Positions 1-12,309 are shown, counted from the stretch's first letter. The stretch is 64,000 nucleotides of DNA from Pseudomonas versuta (GCF_001294575.1 NZ_CP012676.1:620001-684000), one strand, 5' to 3'. Numbers and translations: made by a program. Notes: generated by a model from the sequence alone, not told the origin.

Positions 1-947
1 ATCGCCTTAGGGTTGTTCGGTTGGCACAGCAGGCCCACTTCATCGTGCACGATTTCCCTGAACGCCCCGGCGTCCACGGCCACCACCGGAATACCGCTGG
101 CCATGGCTTCGAGAATGACCAGGCCAAAGGTTTCCTGATCACCGGCATGCACCAGCGCATCGGCACTGGCCATGAGGCGGGCCAGCTGAGTCGCCGGGCA
201 AAAGTCGTCGATGACGGTGACGTTATCCGGTACCAGTGTTGGCATTTGTGAGCCCACCAGCAACAGGTGCCAGGCATCACCCAAATCGCGCATGCAGTCG
301 AGCAGAACGGGGAGGTTTTTTTCTTTAGAACCGCGCCCGGCAAAAATCAGTAGATGGGCGTCAGGATCTATCTGCAGTTCTGCGCGCAGATCGGGGTCGC
401 GATGCTGAGGGCTGAAGGTCTGTAAATCAACGCCCAGGGGTTGTACGAATACATTGTCCACGCCCAGGCCAATGAGTTTGTTCGCCATGATCTGGCTCGG
501 GGCCAGAACCCGGTCGAAATGCCGGTACAGCCGGCTGACATACGCTTCTACATTGGGTGTCAGCCATTTACCCATACGGTTGCGCACCAGCAGTGGCAGA
601 TCGGAGTGATAAAAGCCTATGACCGGAACATCAAGTTGGCGTCGGGCATCGAGTGCGGCCCAGGCAGTGAGGTAGGGGTCGCCGACTTCGATCAGGTCCG
701 GTTGCAGTTCTTGCAAAATATTGCACCAGGGCGCCAGGCGGATCGGGAAACGAAAGCCGCCACCAAACGGCAGGGCTGGAGAGGGGACCTGGTAAATGCC
801 GTCGTGTTCCGTCCGGTTACTGCCGGGCACCAATAGACTGTGACGGGTATCCGGCAAACGGCTCAGACGTCGGTGTTTGGCATCCAGATAAGTGCGCACG
901 CCGCCACTGGCGGGTGCATAAAACATGGTGATGTCAGCAATATGCAC
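1..947 (-). CDS. Glycosyltransferase family 4/GT1-like, 3' end outside window
   Basis: Reading the minus strand gives a continuous frame from a GTG at 947 (an in-frame TAG lies just upstream) to the window edge. The N-terminus has an Ala-Pro-Ala-Ser-Gly-Gly-Val-Arg-Thr-Tyr stretch typical of the acceptor-side loop of GT-B enzymes. The C-terminal part has the nucleotide-sugar binding signature ETFGLVILEAMASGIPVVA, including the EX7E motif of GT4 enzymes. It therefore probably transfers a sugar from an activated donor to a lipid or glycan; the acceptor cannot be told. No signal peptide or membrane segment is seen. About 315 residues are visible and perhaps 60-90 more lie outside. It has no ATG start, and AAAGGG about 9 nt upstream is a plausible ribosome-binding site. 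Confidence 0.85.
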   Translation of the reverse strand, partial: MHIADITMFYAPASGGVRTYLDAKHRRLSRLPDTRHSLLVPGSNRTEHDGIYQVPSPALPFGGGFRFPIRLAPWCNILQELQPDLIEVGDPYLTAWAALDARRQLDVPVIGFYHSDLPLLVRNRMGKWLTPNVEAYVSRLYRHFDRVLAPSQIMANKLIGLGVDNVFVQPLGVDLQTFSPQHRDPDLRAELQIDPDAHLLIFAGRGSKEKNLPVLLDCMRDLGDAWHLLLVGSQMPTLVPDNVTVIDDFCPATQLARLMASADALVHAGDQETFGLVILEAMASGIPVVAVDAGAFREIVHDEVGLLCQPNNPKA

Positions 948-1027
948 GGCCTTGAGCCCTTTAAATGTCTATCGTCCATGGGGTTGACCCTATTGGATGA
1001 TAGATGTTCGCAGGAATTGAGCCGGGC

Positions 1028-1065
1028 AAAACACCGCGTAATCCTCAAGTAGGGGTTACGCGGTG
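1028..1065 (-). terminator. Terminator of the chemoreceptor gene
   Basis: A perfect 10-bp inverted repeat (CACCGCGTAA / TTACGCGGTG) with a 14-nt loop is followed on the minus strand by TTTTG. It lies 13 bp after the chemoreceptor stop codon and separates it from the glycosyltransferase gene. Confidence 0.75.
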
Positions 1066-1077
1066 AGAGCAGGGTGC

Positions 1078-2967
1078 TCAGATGCGGAAACTGCCCACCA
1101 GTTGCTTGAGGCGCGCGGCTTGCTGTTCAAGGTCTGCACAGGCGCGCAGGGTTGACTGAAGGTTTTCTACACCTTCCTGATTCAGGGTGTTGATCTCGGT
1201 GATGTCCATGTTGATCGACTCGACCACCGAAGTCTGCTCCTCGGTGGCTGTCGCAACGGACTGGTTCATGCCGTCGATTTCGCCAATGCGCTCGGTGACG
1301 CTGATCAGGCGTTCGCCTGCCTGGTTAGCGATTTGTACGCTGTCCTGGCTGTGACGCTGGCTCTCTTCCATGGTGCTCACCGATTCGCGTGCGCTGATCT
1401 GCAATTCCTCGATCATTTTCTGTACTTGTTGCGCCGACTCCTGGGTGCGGTGAGCCAGGTTGCGCACTTCATCTGCAACCACGGCAAAACCGCGGCCGGC
1501 TTCACCGGCACGGGCGGCCTCAATCGCGGCGTTGAGTGCCAGCAGGTTGGTTTGCCGGGAAATGCTGGTGATCACTTCAAGAATCTGGCCGATATTCACT
1601 GTCTTGTTGTTCAGTGATTCGATATGACCGCTGGACGTGCCGAGCATTTGCGACAGTTGCTGCATCGAACCGATGCTGCGCTCAACCACTTGCTGGCCCT
1701 CTTCGGCCAGGCCGCGAGCGTCGCTGGCCTGATGTGACGCCTGGGCTGCGTTGCGGGCGATTTCCTGGGCTGCTGCGCCCAGTTCGTTGATCGCGGCTGC
1801 AACGCTGTTGGTACGGCTTGCCTGTTCATCGGAGTTGAGTATCGATGAGTTGGAAGCGCTGACCACCCGCAGGGCAACCTCGTTGACCTGTTCGGTAGCC
1901 GACGATACTTCGCTCATGGAGGTGTGAATTCGCTGAACAAAGCGGTTGAAAGCGCTGCCCAGGGTGCCGAATTCGTCGTTGGACTCAACCACCAGGCGAC
2001 GGGTCAAGTCACCTTCACCCTCGGCGATGTCCTGCATGGCACGTGTCATAACATGCAGCGGTTGTAACAGCAGGCGAATCAACAGCCCGAGCAGGGCGAT
2101 GATCGAGACCACCGCAATGCTGGTAGCAATGATCGCCGAAGTGCGGAAAGTGCTGAGCATCGCGAAGGCTTGTTCTTTATCTATCGACAGACCGATATAC
2201 CAATTCACCGAGCCCAGCCCTTTGACCGGACTGAATGTCACGACGCGTGTTTTGCCATCGGCTTCGGTTTCGCTGATGTCTGTGCTGATCGACGGCGTAT
2301 TTTGCGGGTAAATGTCCTTCAGGTTCTTGGACACCAGATTTTTGTCCGGATGGACCAGGATTTTACCGTCCGCGCTGACCAGAAAGGCGTAGCCCATACC
2401 GTCAAAATTCAAGGTGTTGATGCTGTCAGCGATGGTTTTCAGGGTCAGGTCAGAACCGACCACCCCCAGGGTTTGCCCGGCCTTTTTCACGACGGTGCCG
2501 ATGGAGATAATCATTTGGCCGGTGACAGCGTCTATATAAGGTTCGGTCAGGCTTGCGCCGCTGCTATTGAGTGCATCCTTGTACCAGGGCCGCGTGCGGG
2601 CATCGAAGCCCTCAGGCATCTTGCTGTCGGGTCGAATGGTAAAGCTGCCCTGGCTATCGCCAAAGTAGACCGCCATAAACGTGCTGCTCAGGGCTTTTTG
2701 TTCCAGCAGGCTGGCCACTTGAGAGGGATCTGAGGCAATAGCGACCGACTCTGCAAGGTTTTCAGTGAGCAGTATCCGGCCTCCCAGCCAGGTTTGAATG
2801 TTATTGGCTGTGACGCTACCCATTTCGTGCAGGTAGTTATCCAGATCGTTGCGAATGGCATTGCGTTGCAAGTAATCGTTGTACAGCGTAAATAGCGAGA
2901 AGGCGGCTATTACGATCAGGGACGCGGCAAGCAGGATTTTATGACTGAAACGCAGGTTTTTATTCAT
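1078..2967 (-). CDS. Methyl-accepting chemotaxis protein, PctA-like amino-acid receptor
   Basis: A 629-residue inner-membrane chemoreceptor that should bind amino acids in the periplasm and signal to CheA/CheW. TM1 is at about 11-33, a double Cache domain at 40-275, TM2 at about 277-300, then HAMP and a cytoplasmic signalling domain ending near 629. The hairpin tip (around [15 protein letters not shown]) is intact. The sequence closely resembles P. aeruginosa PctA (PA4309), and the ligand-pocket residues R126, W128, Y129, Y144 and D173 fall at the same numbers as in PctA. Position 121 is Phe where I recall Tyr in PctA. It is transcribed alone, with its own terminator. It could equally be the PctB, PctC or CtaA/B/C relative; the exact amino-acid range cannot be read from sequence. 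Confidence 0.93.
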   Translation of the reverse strand: MNKNLRFSHKILLAASLIVIAAFSLFTLYNDYLQRNAIRNDLDNYLHEMGSVTANNIQTWLGGRILLTENLAESVAIASDPSQVASLLEQKALSSTFMAVYFGDSQGSFTIRPDSKMPEGFDARTRPWYKDALNSSGASLTEPYIDAVTGQMIISIGTVVKKAGQTLGVVGSDLTLKTIADSINTLNFDGMGYAFLVSADGKILVHPDKNLVSKNLKDIYPQNTPSISTDISETEADGKTRVVTFSPVKGLGSVNWYIGLSIDKEQAFAMLSTFRTSAIIATSIAVVSIIALLGLLIRLLLQPLHVMTRAMQDIAEGEGDLTRRLVVESNDEFGTLGSAFNRFVQRIHTSMSEVSSATEQVNEVALRVVSASNSSILNSDEQASRTNSVAAAINELGAAAQEIARNAAQASHQASDARGLAEEGQQVVERSIGSMQQLSQMLGTSSGHIESLNNKTVNIGQILEVITSISRQTNLLALNAAIEAARAGEAGRGFAVVADEVRNLAHRTQESAQQVQKMIEELQISARESVSTMEESQRHSQDSVQIANQAGERLISVTERIGEIDGMNQSVATATEEQTSVVESINMDITEINTLNQEGVENLQSTLRACADLEQQAARLKQLVGSFRI

Positions 2968-3162
2968 GGCTTGAAGGGTCCGCTAAGGTCTAAAAGTTTG
3001 AGGCCTACTCTGTAGAAAACGCGCACTCTACAAATAACGGTCAGAACCTGAACGAGTTCTATATTTGTCTGGGCGGTTTCCTACGCTAAATCCGGTTTTA
3101 TCTGGTCTAGCATTAACGATGTATCGACTCGTAATCGCGAAAGATTAATGAATGGTGGAAAA

Positions 3163-4635
3163 ATGCCTGACACTTCTGGTCTTGTTCTCGGTGCCGACCT
3201 TGCCGGTCAGCCCATCGCCCAGTCTTTGCGCCTGGCCAATCGCCATGGCCTGGTGGCAGGCGCCACGGGGACAGGTAAAACCGTCACCCTTCAGCGCTTG
3301 GCCGAACAGTTCAGCGATGCTGGCGTGGCCGTGTTTGCGGCTGATATCAAGGGCGATCTTTGCGGCCTGGGTGCGGTCGGCAACCCTCAAGGCAAAATCG
3401 CGGAACGGATCGCCGGCATGCCCTGGCTCAATTATCAGCCCAAGGCTTATCCGGTTACTTTGTGGGACATACAGGGCAAGACAGGTCATCCATTACGCAC
3501 AACATTGAGTTAAATGGGGCCGTTGCTGCTGGGCAGTCTGCTGGAGCTGACTGACAGTCAGCAGTCGGCCCTGTATGCCGCTTTCAAGGTGGCGGATCGC
3601 GAGGGGTTGTTGCTGCTGGATCTGAAAGACCTGAAAGCCTTGCTCAATCATTTGCGTGACAACCCACAAGTGCTGGGGGATGACGCGGCTCTGATGACCA
3701 CCGGCTCCAGCCAGGCATTGCTGCGTCGTCTGGCAACGCTTGAGCAGCAGGGTGCCGAGGCTTTGTTCGGTGAGCCTGCGCTGCAACTCGAAGACATTCT
3801 GCAGCCGACCGCCGATGGTCGCGGCCGGATCCACCTGCTTGATGCCAGCCGCCTGGTGCATGAAGCGCCCAAGGTTTACGCAACATTCCTTTTATGGTTG
3901 TTGGCGGAGCTTTTTGAGCAGTTGCCGGAGCGTGGCGATGCTGACAAGCCGTTGCTGGCGCTGTTTTTCGATGAGGCGCACTTGCTGTTTGCCGACACGC
4001 CCAAGGCATTGCAGGACCGGCTTGAGCAGGTGGTGCGTCTGATTCGTTCCAAAGGTGTCGGTGTGTACTTTGTCACACAGTCGCCAGCGGACTTGCCCGA
4101 CACAGTGCTCGCACAATTGGGGCTGAGAATTCAGCATGGACTGCGGGCCTTTACCTCTAAAGAGCAGCGATCATTACGGGCCGTTGCGGATGGATTCCGG
4201 CCCAACCCGCAGTTCGATGCGCTGGCAGTGCTGACCGAGTTGGGCACAGGCGAGGCGTTGGTGGGGATGCTTGAAGACAAAGGTACGCCGGCCATGGTTC
4301 AGAGAGTATTGATTGCACCGCCGCAATCGCGGATCGGCCCGCTGACCGAGGCTGAGCGGGCGGCTTTGATCGCCAGCTCACCTTTACTGGGGCGCTATGA
4401 CAAACCGATTGACCGGGAGTCTGCCTATGAAGTGTTGATGGCCCGCAAGGGCGTAGCGCCGCAGGAGCAGGCCGCGCCCCACGAGCCGGGCTTTCTGGAT
4501 CAGGCCGGGGACTTCCTGGGGACTACGGCAGGCAAGGCATTGCAATCAATGGCGCGGCAGGCGGCGAGCCAGATGGGGCGTCAGTTGGTTCGCGGATTGC
4601 TGGGCTCGTTGCTGGGTGGCAGCAAACGCAAGTAG
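3163..4635 (+). pseudogene. HerA-like ATPase (DUF853/YjgR type) split by an in-frame TAA
   Basis: Two open segments in the same frame (3163-3510 and 3514-4635) read as one protein of about 490 residues apart from a TAA at 3511-3513. The first segment has the Walker A motif GATGTGKT; the second has a Walker B-like LLALFFDEAHLLF and the sensor region YFVTQSPADLPD. Both match the bacterial helicase HerA-like/DUF853 family, in which the interrupted place reads Ser-Glu-Met-Gly, so a single GAA-to-TAA change explains the stop. The start is ATG 3163 (GGTGG just upstream) rather than ATG 3148. The second segment begins with an ATG but would lack the P-loop, so function is probably lost unless the stop is read through or is a sequencing error. 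Confidence 0.85.
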
Positions 4636-4683
4636 TCGCTGCCGAAGGCTGCGAAGGGGGGCGCGGCAAATATTTTGTATCGG

Positions 4684-5142
4684 TTACTGAGGCTTTGGCT
4701 TGGCGTGACTCGCCAACCGCTCAAGGGCGGCACGCAGGGCCGGGTCGCTGATCCCGTCGGCCGTTGCCTGGATGGTTTGTGCTGCATTGACCGAAAGGTC
4801 GAGCGTATGTCCGGCCACTTTGGCCAATACCGTGGGCGGCTGCACCTTGAACAGAATCCGGGTCAGGCTGGCGAACTCATCAAACGCCTGCAATTGGCGT
4901 TGCAGACGCTTTTGCTGGTAACGCAGGCGAGTGGCCCAATGGCCATCCGTCACGATCAACAACAGGCTGCCTTCGCGCCATGACGCTACGTGGCAGTGCT
5001 CACGCGCCGCCGGTTGCAGCTGGCTTTCAAGAAGGCGTTGCAAATGTGCCAGGCGCTTGGCATGGCCAAAAATGGCTTTTAGGGGCTTGGCCTCGCGGAG
5101 CAGAACGGAGGGTGCCCGTGCTGGGTGTGGGCGAAATGCCAT
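4684..5142 (-). CDS. dciA: DciA-like DUF721 protein
   Basis: A small basic DUF721 protein of 152 residues from ATG 5142 (an earlier ATG at 5172 gives ten extra, unlikely residues). The conserved central block around HCHVASWREGSLLLIV and RLRYQQKRLQRQL is the KH-like DUF721 core. Family knowledge: DciA is the ancestral DnaB helicase-loading factor in bacteria without DnaC, and it commonly sits beside secA in pseudomonads, as here, where the two are divergent. It is expected to bind DNA and DnaB in the cytoplasm. The C-terminal tail is Lys/Pro-rich. Confidence 0.85.
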   Translation of the reverse strand: MAFRPHPARAPSVLLREAKPLKAIFGHAKRLAHLQRLLESQLQPAAREHCHVASWREGSLLLIVTDGHWATRLRYQQKRLQRQLQAFDEFASLTRILFKVQPPTVLAKVAGHTLDLSVNAAQTIQATADGISDPALRAALERLASHAKPKPQ

Positions 5143-5450
5143 GTTCAGACACCTGAGAAAACAGAGCCGCAATATTAGCAGAAACAGCCTGTTTCACTCG
5201 ATATGATCCTGATTTGCAAAACTTTATTTGCAAAATCAATGAGTAACTTCTGCTCATCAAGGGTTGAAGTTCAGTAAAAAGACCTTATTTTAATGAGGCC
5301 CCGTCACAACGCTGCACCAGTATCGTGGAATAACGCCACTTTCCTCACCGACGTTTCCGGGTAGAATGCTCGCTCGCATGCGGCCATCAGGGCTGCTCGG
5401 GCGACTCTCGGGGCCGCCCTCCATCCCTATGTGTGGAAGATCCTGCCGAT
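5143..5450. other. dciA-secA divergent intergenic region
   Basis: 308 bp without a gene. It must hold the promoters of dciA and secA. A TAGAAT at 5362-5367 is a fair -10 for secA but has no good -35. ATTTGCAAAA occurs twice (5212-5221 and 5226-5235) on the dciA side. A GC-rich stretch at 5385-5425 can fold into small hairpins ahead of secA. No SecM-like secretion-monitor ORF with a signal peptide was seen. Confidence 0.5.
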
Positions 5451-8204
<2,754 letters not shown>

Positions 8205-8230
8205 AACCCGTTCCAACTGCTGAAGTACCT

Positions 8231-8265
8231 GCGCCGCGACCGGCATTAGCCGTCGCGGCGTTTTA
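8231..8265 (+). terminator. secA terminator
   Basis: GCCGCGAC and GTCGCGGC form an 8-bp stem with an 11-nt loop, followed by G and TTTT. It lies 26 bp downstream of the secA stop. Confidence 0.85.
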
Positions 8266-8320
8266 CCATTGAATTTGCGTGCTTTCGCGGCGACGCACAG
8301 AACTTATTTAGGAGCGCGTC

Positions 8321-9538
8321 ATGGCTGTTGGTCTTGGTCCTTTGCCTACATTGCACCCGGTTGCCGGTTTTGAACTGGGTATCGCTTCTGCCGGTATCAA
8401 GCGTGTGGGGCGCAAGGACGTAGTGGTTATGCGCTGCGCCGAAGGTTCTACCGTGGCGGGTGTGTTCACGTTGAATGCGTTTTGCGCAGCGCCGGTAATC
8501 CTGGCCAAACAACGGGTTCAGGGCAGCATTCGCTACTTGCTGACCAACACCGGTAATGCCAATGCGGGGACCGGTGATCCGGGCCTGATCGCGGCTGCCC
8601 GTACCTGCTCCCGGCTGGCTGAGTTAGCAGGCGTCGATGCCAGCGCCGTCCTGCCGTATTCCACAGGTGTCATCGGCGAGCCGCTGCCGGTCGAGAAAAT
8701 CGAAGGTGCGCTGCAAGCCGCACTGGATGACCTCAGCGAGGACAACTGGGCACAAGCGGCCACGGGCATCATGACCACCGACACCTTGCCCAAAGGTGCC
8801 AGCCGTCAGTTCGAGCATGAGGGTGTCACCATCACCGTGACCGGCATCAGCAAAGGCGCGGGCATGATTCGCCCGAACATGGCCACCATGCTGGGTTACA
8901 TCGCGACCGACGCCAAGGTTTCCCGTGAAGTGCTGCAAAACCTGCTGCTGGACGGTGCAAACAAGTCGTTCAACCGCATCACCATCGACGGTGATACTTC
9001 CACCAACGATTGCTGCATGCTGATTGCCACCGGCAAAGCCGACCTTCCTGAAATTACCGAAGCCAACGGCCCGCTGTTCGCCGCTTTGAAGCAGGCCGTG
9101 TTTGAGGTTTGCATGGAAGTGGCGCAAGCCATTGTTCGCGACGGCGAAGGTGCGACCAAGTTCGTCACCGTTGAAGTGAATGGCGGCGCCAATCATCAGG
9201 AATGTCTGGACGTGGGTTACACCGTTGCTCATTCGCCGCTGATCAAAACTGCGCTGTTTGCTTCAGACCCTAACTGGGGTCGCATTCTGGCCGCCGTCGG
9301 GCGTGCAGGGGTCCCCGATCTGGATGTGCGCAAAATCGACGTGTTTCTGGGTGAAGTGTGCATTGTAAGCGGAGGTGCGCGTGCCGGCACTTATACCGAG
9401 GCGCAGGGTTCGGCAGTGATGGCCCGTGAAGAAATCACCATCCGTATCGAGCTTGGCCGCGGTGTCTACAGCGAGACGATCTGGACCACTGACTTGTCTC
9501 ACGAATACGTGAAAATCAACGCCGAATACCGTACCTGA
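8321..9538 (+). CDS. argJ: Bifunctional glutamate N-acetyltransferase / ornithine acetyltransferase
   Basis: A 405-residue ArgJ, which moves the acetyl group from N-acetylornithine to glutamate and so closes the cyclic arginine pathway; many ArgJ enzymes also use acetyl-CoA. The autocleavage site is visible as KGAGMIRPNMATMLGY, with Thr189 after Ala188 as the nucleophile that starts the beta chain. The oxyanion-hole region STGVIGEPLP and the ATGIMTTDT segment are intact. A good AGGAGCG ribosome-binding site precedes ATG 8321. It acts in the cytoplasm. Confidence 0.97.
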   Translation: MAVGLGPLPTLHPVAGFELGIASAGIKRVGRKDVVVMRCAEGSTVAGVFTLNAFCAAPVILAKQRVQGSIRYLLTNTGNANAGTGDPGLIAAARTCSRLAELAGVDASAVLPYSTGVIGEPLPVEKIEGALQAALDDLSEDNWAQAATGIMTTDTLPKGASRQFEHEGVTITVTGISKGAGMIRPNMATMLGYIATDAKVSREVLQNLLLDGANKSFNRITIDGDTSTNDCCMLIATGKADLPEITEANGPLFAALKQAVFEVCMEVAQAIVRDGEGATKFVTVEVNGGANHQECLDVGYTVAHSPLIKTALFASDPNWGRILAAVGRAGVPDLDVRKIDVFLGEVCIVSGGARAGTYTEAQGSAVMAREEITIRIELGRGVYSETIWTTDLSHEYVKINAEYRT

Positions 9539-9547
9539 GTACGTTTG

Positions 9548-9588
9548 TGCAGGATCGGGCGGCCTTGCCGGCCAGTGCGATCCTGCAG
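9548..9588. repeat. REP-like inverted repeat between argJ and GST
   Basis: GCAGGATCG and CGATCCTGC form a 9-bp stem around GGCGGCCTTGCCGGCC. The layout resembles a single REP hairpin but the sequence is not that of the two main REP families in the window. It could also limit transcription leaving argJ. Confidence 0.5.
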
Positions 9589-9622
9589 TCAGGGGTTTTG
9601 TATTCGCAAAGGACGGCCCTTC

Positions 9623-10255
9623 ATGAGCTTTCATCTGATCATTGGCGACAAGTTGCACTCATCCTGGTCCCTGCGCGGTGCGCTGGCGCTTGATCTTGCC
9701 GGTGTTCCCTATACCGAGCACCTGATCAGGCTGGGTCAGCCTGACACTCGGGCGTTGATCCTGCAGTACTCGGCAGCGGGTAAAGTACCGCTGTTGCAGA
9801 CCGCACACGGCACTATTGCCGACTCCTTGGCGATTGCCGAGTACCTGAATGAACAATTCCCGGCCGCTCAATTGTGGCCCGCAGATATCGCTGCGCGAGC
9901 ACAGGCCCGGTCGGCCTGTGCGCAAATGCACAGCGGCTTTTTTGGTTTGCGCGCAAATTTGCCCTTCGACTTGTCCCGTGACCAGGCACTCCAGCCGATG
10001 CCGGAGCAAGCTCAGGTCGATCTCGAAAGAATGAGCGCGTTGTGGGCAGAGTGTCGTGCAGTGGCCACTGAAAGCGGGCCGTACCTGTTCGGGCGTTTAA
10101 GCCTGGCGGACGCATTTTTTGCGCCGGTGGCCGTGCGCCTTCGTACTTATCGTGTTGCACTGTCGGCTGAAGATGCCGCTTATGTTGAAGCCATTTATCA
10201 ATGGCCCGCGTTCAAAGCCTGGCAACAGGCCGGATTAGAGGAAGTGCAAGGGTGA
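9623..10255 (+). CDS. Glutathione S-transferase
   Basis: A 210-residue cytoplasmic GST-like protein. The N-terminal thioredoxin-fold domain (about 1-80) carries KLHSSWSLRGALALDLAGVP and the glutathione-contact segment GKVPLLQ...IADSLAIAEYL. The C-terminal helical domain spans about 90-205. ATG 9623 has AAAGGACG at a suitable distance; the frame opens earlier but that region is the REP-like hairpin. Its stop overlaps the GTG start of the Nudix gene by four bases, so the two are translationally coupled. The substrate is unknown; PAO1 PA4401 is the positional equivalent. Confidence 0.9.
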   Translation: MSFHLIIGDKLHSSWSLRGALALDLAGVPYTEHLIRLGQPDTRALILQYSAAGKVPLLQTAHGTIADSLAIAEYLNEQFPAAQLWPADIAARAQARSACAQMHSGFFGLRANLPFDLSRDQALQPMPEQAQVDLERMSALWAECRAVATESGPYLFGRLSLADAFFAPVAVRLRTYRVALSAEDAAYVEAIYQWPAFKAWQQAGLEEVQG

Positions 10256-11196
10256 AACGAGTTCATGTGGCTGCGGCCGTTATTCGGGGTACAGACGGTA
10301 AAATCCTGATCGCTCGTCGGGCCGATTCCCAGCATCAAGGCGGGCTATGGGAGTTTCCCGGCGGCAAGGTTGAGGCTGGCGAGTCTGTCGAGATGGCTCT
10401 GGGGCGAGAGTTGCAGGAAGAGCTGGGGATTACGGTCGAGTCCGCGCGCCCCTTGATCAAGGTTCAGCATGACTATCCAGACAAGCAGGTTTTGCTGGAT
10501 GTCTGGGAGGTGTCTTCGTTCACGGGCCAGCCCCATGGAGCAGAAGGCCAGCCACTGGCCTGGGTCACTCAGCGTGAACTGGCGGACTACGAGTTCCCGG
10601 CGGCTAACGAGCCGATAGTTGCAGCCGCCCGCTTGCCTGATCAGTACCTGATTACTCCGGACGGGCTTGAAACCCCGGAACTGTTACGTGGCCTGAAGAA
10701 GGCAGTTGCCGACGGCATCAAGCTGGTGCAGCTGCGTGCACCCAATGGTTATGACCCCAAATACCGGGACCTGGCGGTTGATGCTACAGGCCTGTGTGCG
10801 GGCAAGGCGCAACTGATGCTCAAGGGGCCACTGGAGTGGCTGGGGGATTTTCCTTCGGCAGGTTGGCATTTAACGGCTGCGCAATTGCGTAAGTACGCCG
10901 CTAAAGGCAGGCCTCTATCGAAAGATCGCTGGCTTGCAGCGTCATGCCATAACGCAGAAGAATTGGCGCTGGCTGAGCAAATGGACGTGGATTTCGTGAC
11001 CCTGTCACCGGTGCTTCCAACTCAGACGCACCTTGAAGCGCAGCCTTTGGGTTGGGAACAGGTTCAGCAATTGATTGCAGGCTTCAGCAAGCCGATATTT
11101 TTGCTGGGCGGTCTGGGGCCGGATGATCGCCAGCAAGCTTGGGCCATTGGTGCGCAAGGTGTTGCGGGGATTCGGGCGTTTTGGCCCCAGGTTTGA
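10252..11196 (+). CDS. mutT: Nudix (MutT-type) hydrolase fused to a ThiE-like domain
   Basis: A 314-residue two-domain protein from GTG 10252, overlapping the GST stop. Residues 1-130 are a Nudix domain with the full Nudix box at 37-60 (GGKVEAGES then RELQEELG), the family that removes oxidised dGTP from the nucleotide pool. Residues about 140-314 resemble thiamine-phosphate synthase (TIM barrel; LVQLRAP near the start, FLLGGLGPDD near the end). This fusion is the usual form in gammaproteobacteria. The ThiE-like part shows no obvious full pyrophosphate-binding set, so I do not claim thiamine synthesis. Confidence 0.9.
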   Translation: MKRVHVAAAVIRGTDGKILIARRADSQHQGGLWEFPGGKVEAGESVEMALGRELQEELGITVESARPLIKVQHDYPDKQVLLDVWEVSSFTGQPHGAEGQPLAWVTQRELADYEFPAANEPIVAAARLPDQYLITPDGLETPELLRGLKKAVADGIKLVQLRAPNGYDPKYRDLAVDATGLCAGKAQLMLKGPLEWLGDFPSAGWHLTAAQLRKYAAKGRPLSKDRWLAASCHNAEELALAEQMDVDFVTLSPVLPTQTHLEAQPLGWEQVQQLIAGFSKPIFLLGGLGPDDRQQAWAIGAQGVAGIRAFWPQV

Positions 11197-11205
11197 CGCG
11201 CAGTC

Positions 11206-11279
11206 TGCAGGAGCGGGAAGGGCGGTTTGATTGAAACACCGCCTTGCCTGTATTGCCAGGCAATCCCGGCTCCTGCGGG
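11206..11279. repeat. Nested inverted repeats after the Nudix gene
   Basis: GCAGGAGCGGGA pairs imperfectly with TCCCGGCTCCTGC, enclosing a second hairpin GGCGGT...ACCGCC. It lies between two convergent genes and may act as a REP-like element or bidirectional terminator; no T-run is present. Confidence 0.45.
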
Positions 11280-11306
11280 GTTTGACATGGGTTGATGTGT
11301 AGACCC

Positions 11307-12074
11307 TCAGTCGTAAATGGCTTTCTTCTTCCAGTCCCCTTCAATCTCGTCTGTTCGAAGCCCCTCGGTCAGTTCATTGACCTCCTGGGTCGACGGCTCA
11401 AGGTTGTTCTGCAATATCGCGTTAGCTCGGGCCAGCTGTGCTTCAAAAGCCTTTAACTGGCTGCTGTAGAGCGCGTCAGGCTGTTTGCGCAGGTATTGCG
11501 CGCCACGCTCAAAGGCAAGCCGTGCCTGGCCAGGCTGGTTCTGCTGCAGCGCCAACTGGCCAAGGTTGTTGAAGAACTCGATATGCAAAATCACCAGCAG
11601 GTGACGAATTTCTTTGAGCCACTGCTTGGCCTCGTTGCTCGCCAGTCCCCGATCCTTGGCTGCGCGGGTCACCTGACCGTGCAAGGTTTCCAGCAGAAAG
11701 CGCGCGTCTTTGGCTTTGGCTTCAGTGAGAATCGGGCGGGGAGGGTTGTTGACCGGTATCGAGTCGCCTTTGGCAACCAGGGCTTCAAGCTCGGCCACCC
11801 GCGCTTTCAGCGGGACACTGGATTTGTTCAGGAGTAATAGACGCTGTGTAGCGTTGAGCTCCAGCCGGGTCAGCAGAAGTTTGAGGCCGGGTGACATCAT
11901 TTGCCCTGGAAATGTCTCGTTTACCTCGCTGCAGCGCCGGATACGATCATTGAACTCGACCTTGAGACGGGCTTTTTCCAGTTTGTTGTTTTCCACCACA
12001 TGGTTTATGTAACCAATGGCGATCAATAGTACGATCCCGGCTATGACAAGCAGGGTGATCATGGAAGGAGTCAA
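11307..12074 (-). CDS. Unknown membrane-anchored protein with TPR-like region
   Basis: I do not recognise a named family. About 255 residues: a single membrane segment at the N-terminus (ITLLVIAGIVLLIAIGYI), then a soluble, helix-rich, charged part with a coiled-coil-like stretch and, near 195-230, a TPR-like pair of helices (NNLGQLALQQNQPGQARLAF). The start is uncertain: TTG 12074 has GAAGAGG eight bases upstream, ATG 12062 follows four codons later, and an upstream ATG at 12164 gives a less likely extension. It is transcribed toward the Nudix gene and away from the tRNA cluster. Likely an inner-membrane scaffold or accessory protein; no catalytic motif seen. Confidence 0.7.
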   Translation of the reverse strand: MTPSMITLLVIAGIVLLIAIGYINHVVENNKLEKARLKVEFNDRIRRCSEVNETFPGQMMSPGLKLLLTRLELNATQRLLLLNKSSVPLKARVAELEALVAKGDSIPVNNPPRPILTEAKAKDARFLLETLHGQVTRAAKDRGLASNEAKQWLKEIRHLLVILHIEFFNNLGQLALQQNQPGQARLAFERGAQYLRKQPDALYSSQLKAFEAQLARANAILQNNLEPSTQEVNELTEGLRTDEIEGDWKKKAIYD

Positions 12075-12280
12075 CGTTAGAACCTCTTCGGGGTGGTCTG
12101 CCGGCTCTATAAGAAAGAAGCTGGGAATCGATAGGTGCAAATTGCCATCACTCAGGCCGACCAATCATAACGCCTTGCAGGATGACGGAATATAGATGTC
12201 AGAGGTTCGGCGACATACAGCGCATGAAAAAGCCGAAAGAAGAGGGAAGTCATTGATTTCAATATATTTTAAGAATGGGG

Positions 12281-12309
12281 TTGACGACTTCCCAATCCAT
12301 CCCTAGAAT
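12281..12309 (+). promoter_or_regulatory. Promoter of the tRNA cluster
   Basis: TTGACG (12281-12286), a 17-bp spacer and TAGAAT (12304-12309) form a near-consensus sigma-70 promoter. GCGCGCC directly follows the -10, a GC-rich discriminator of the type linked to stringent control of stable RNA genes. Confidence 0.85.

Noticed and set aside
3514..4635. Second HerA segment as an independent gene starting at ATG 3514
   Set aside because: It begins directly after the stop, has no ribosome-binding site and lacks the Walker A motif; it is better read as the rest of a broken gene.
5173..5450. SecM-like arrest peptide before secA
   Set aside because: No frame with a signal peptide and a Pro-rich arrest-like end was found.
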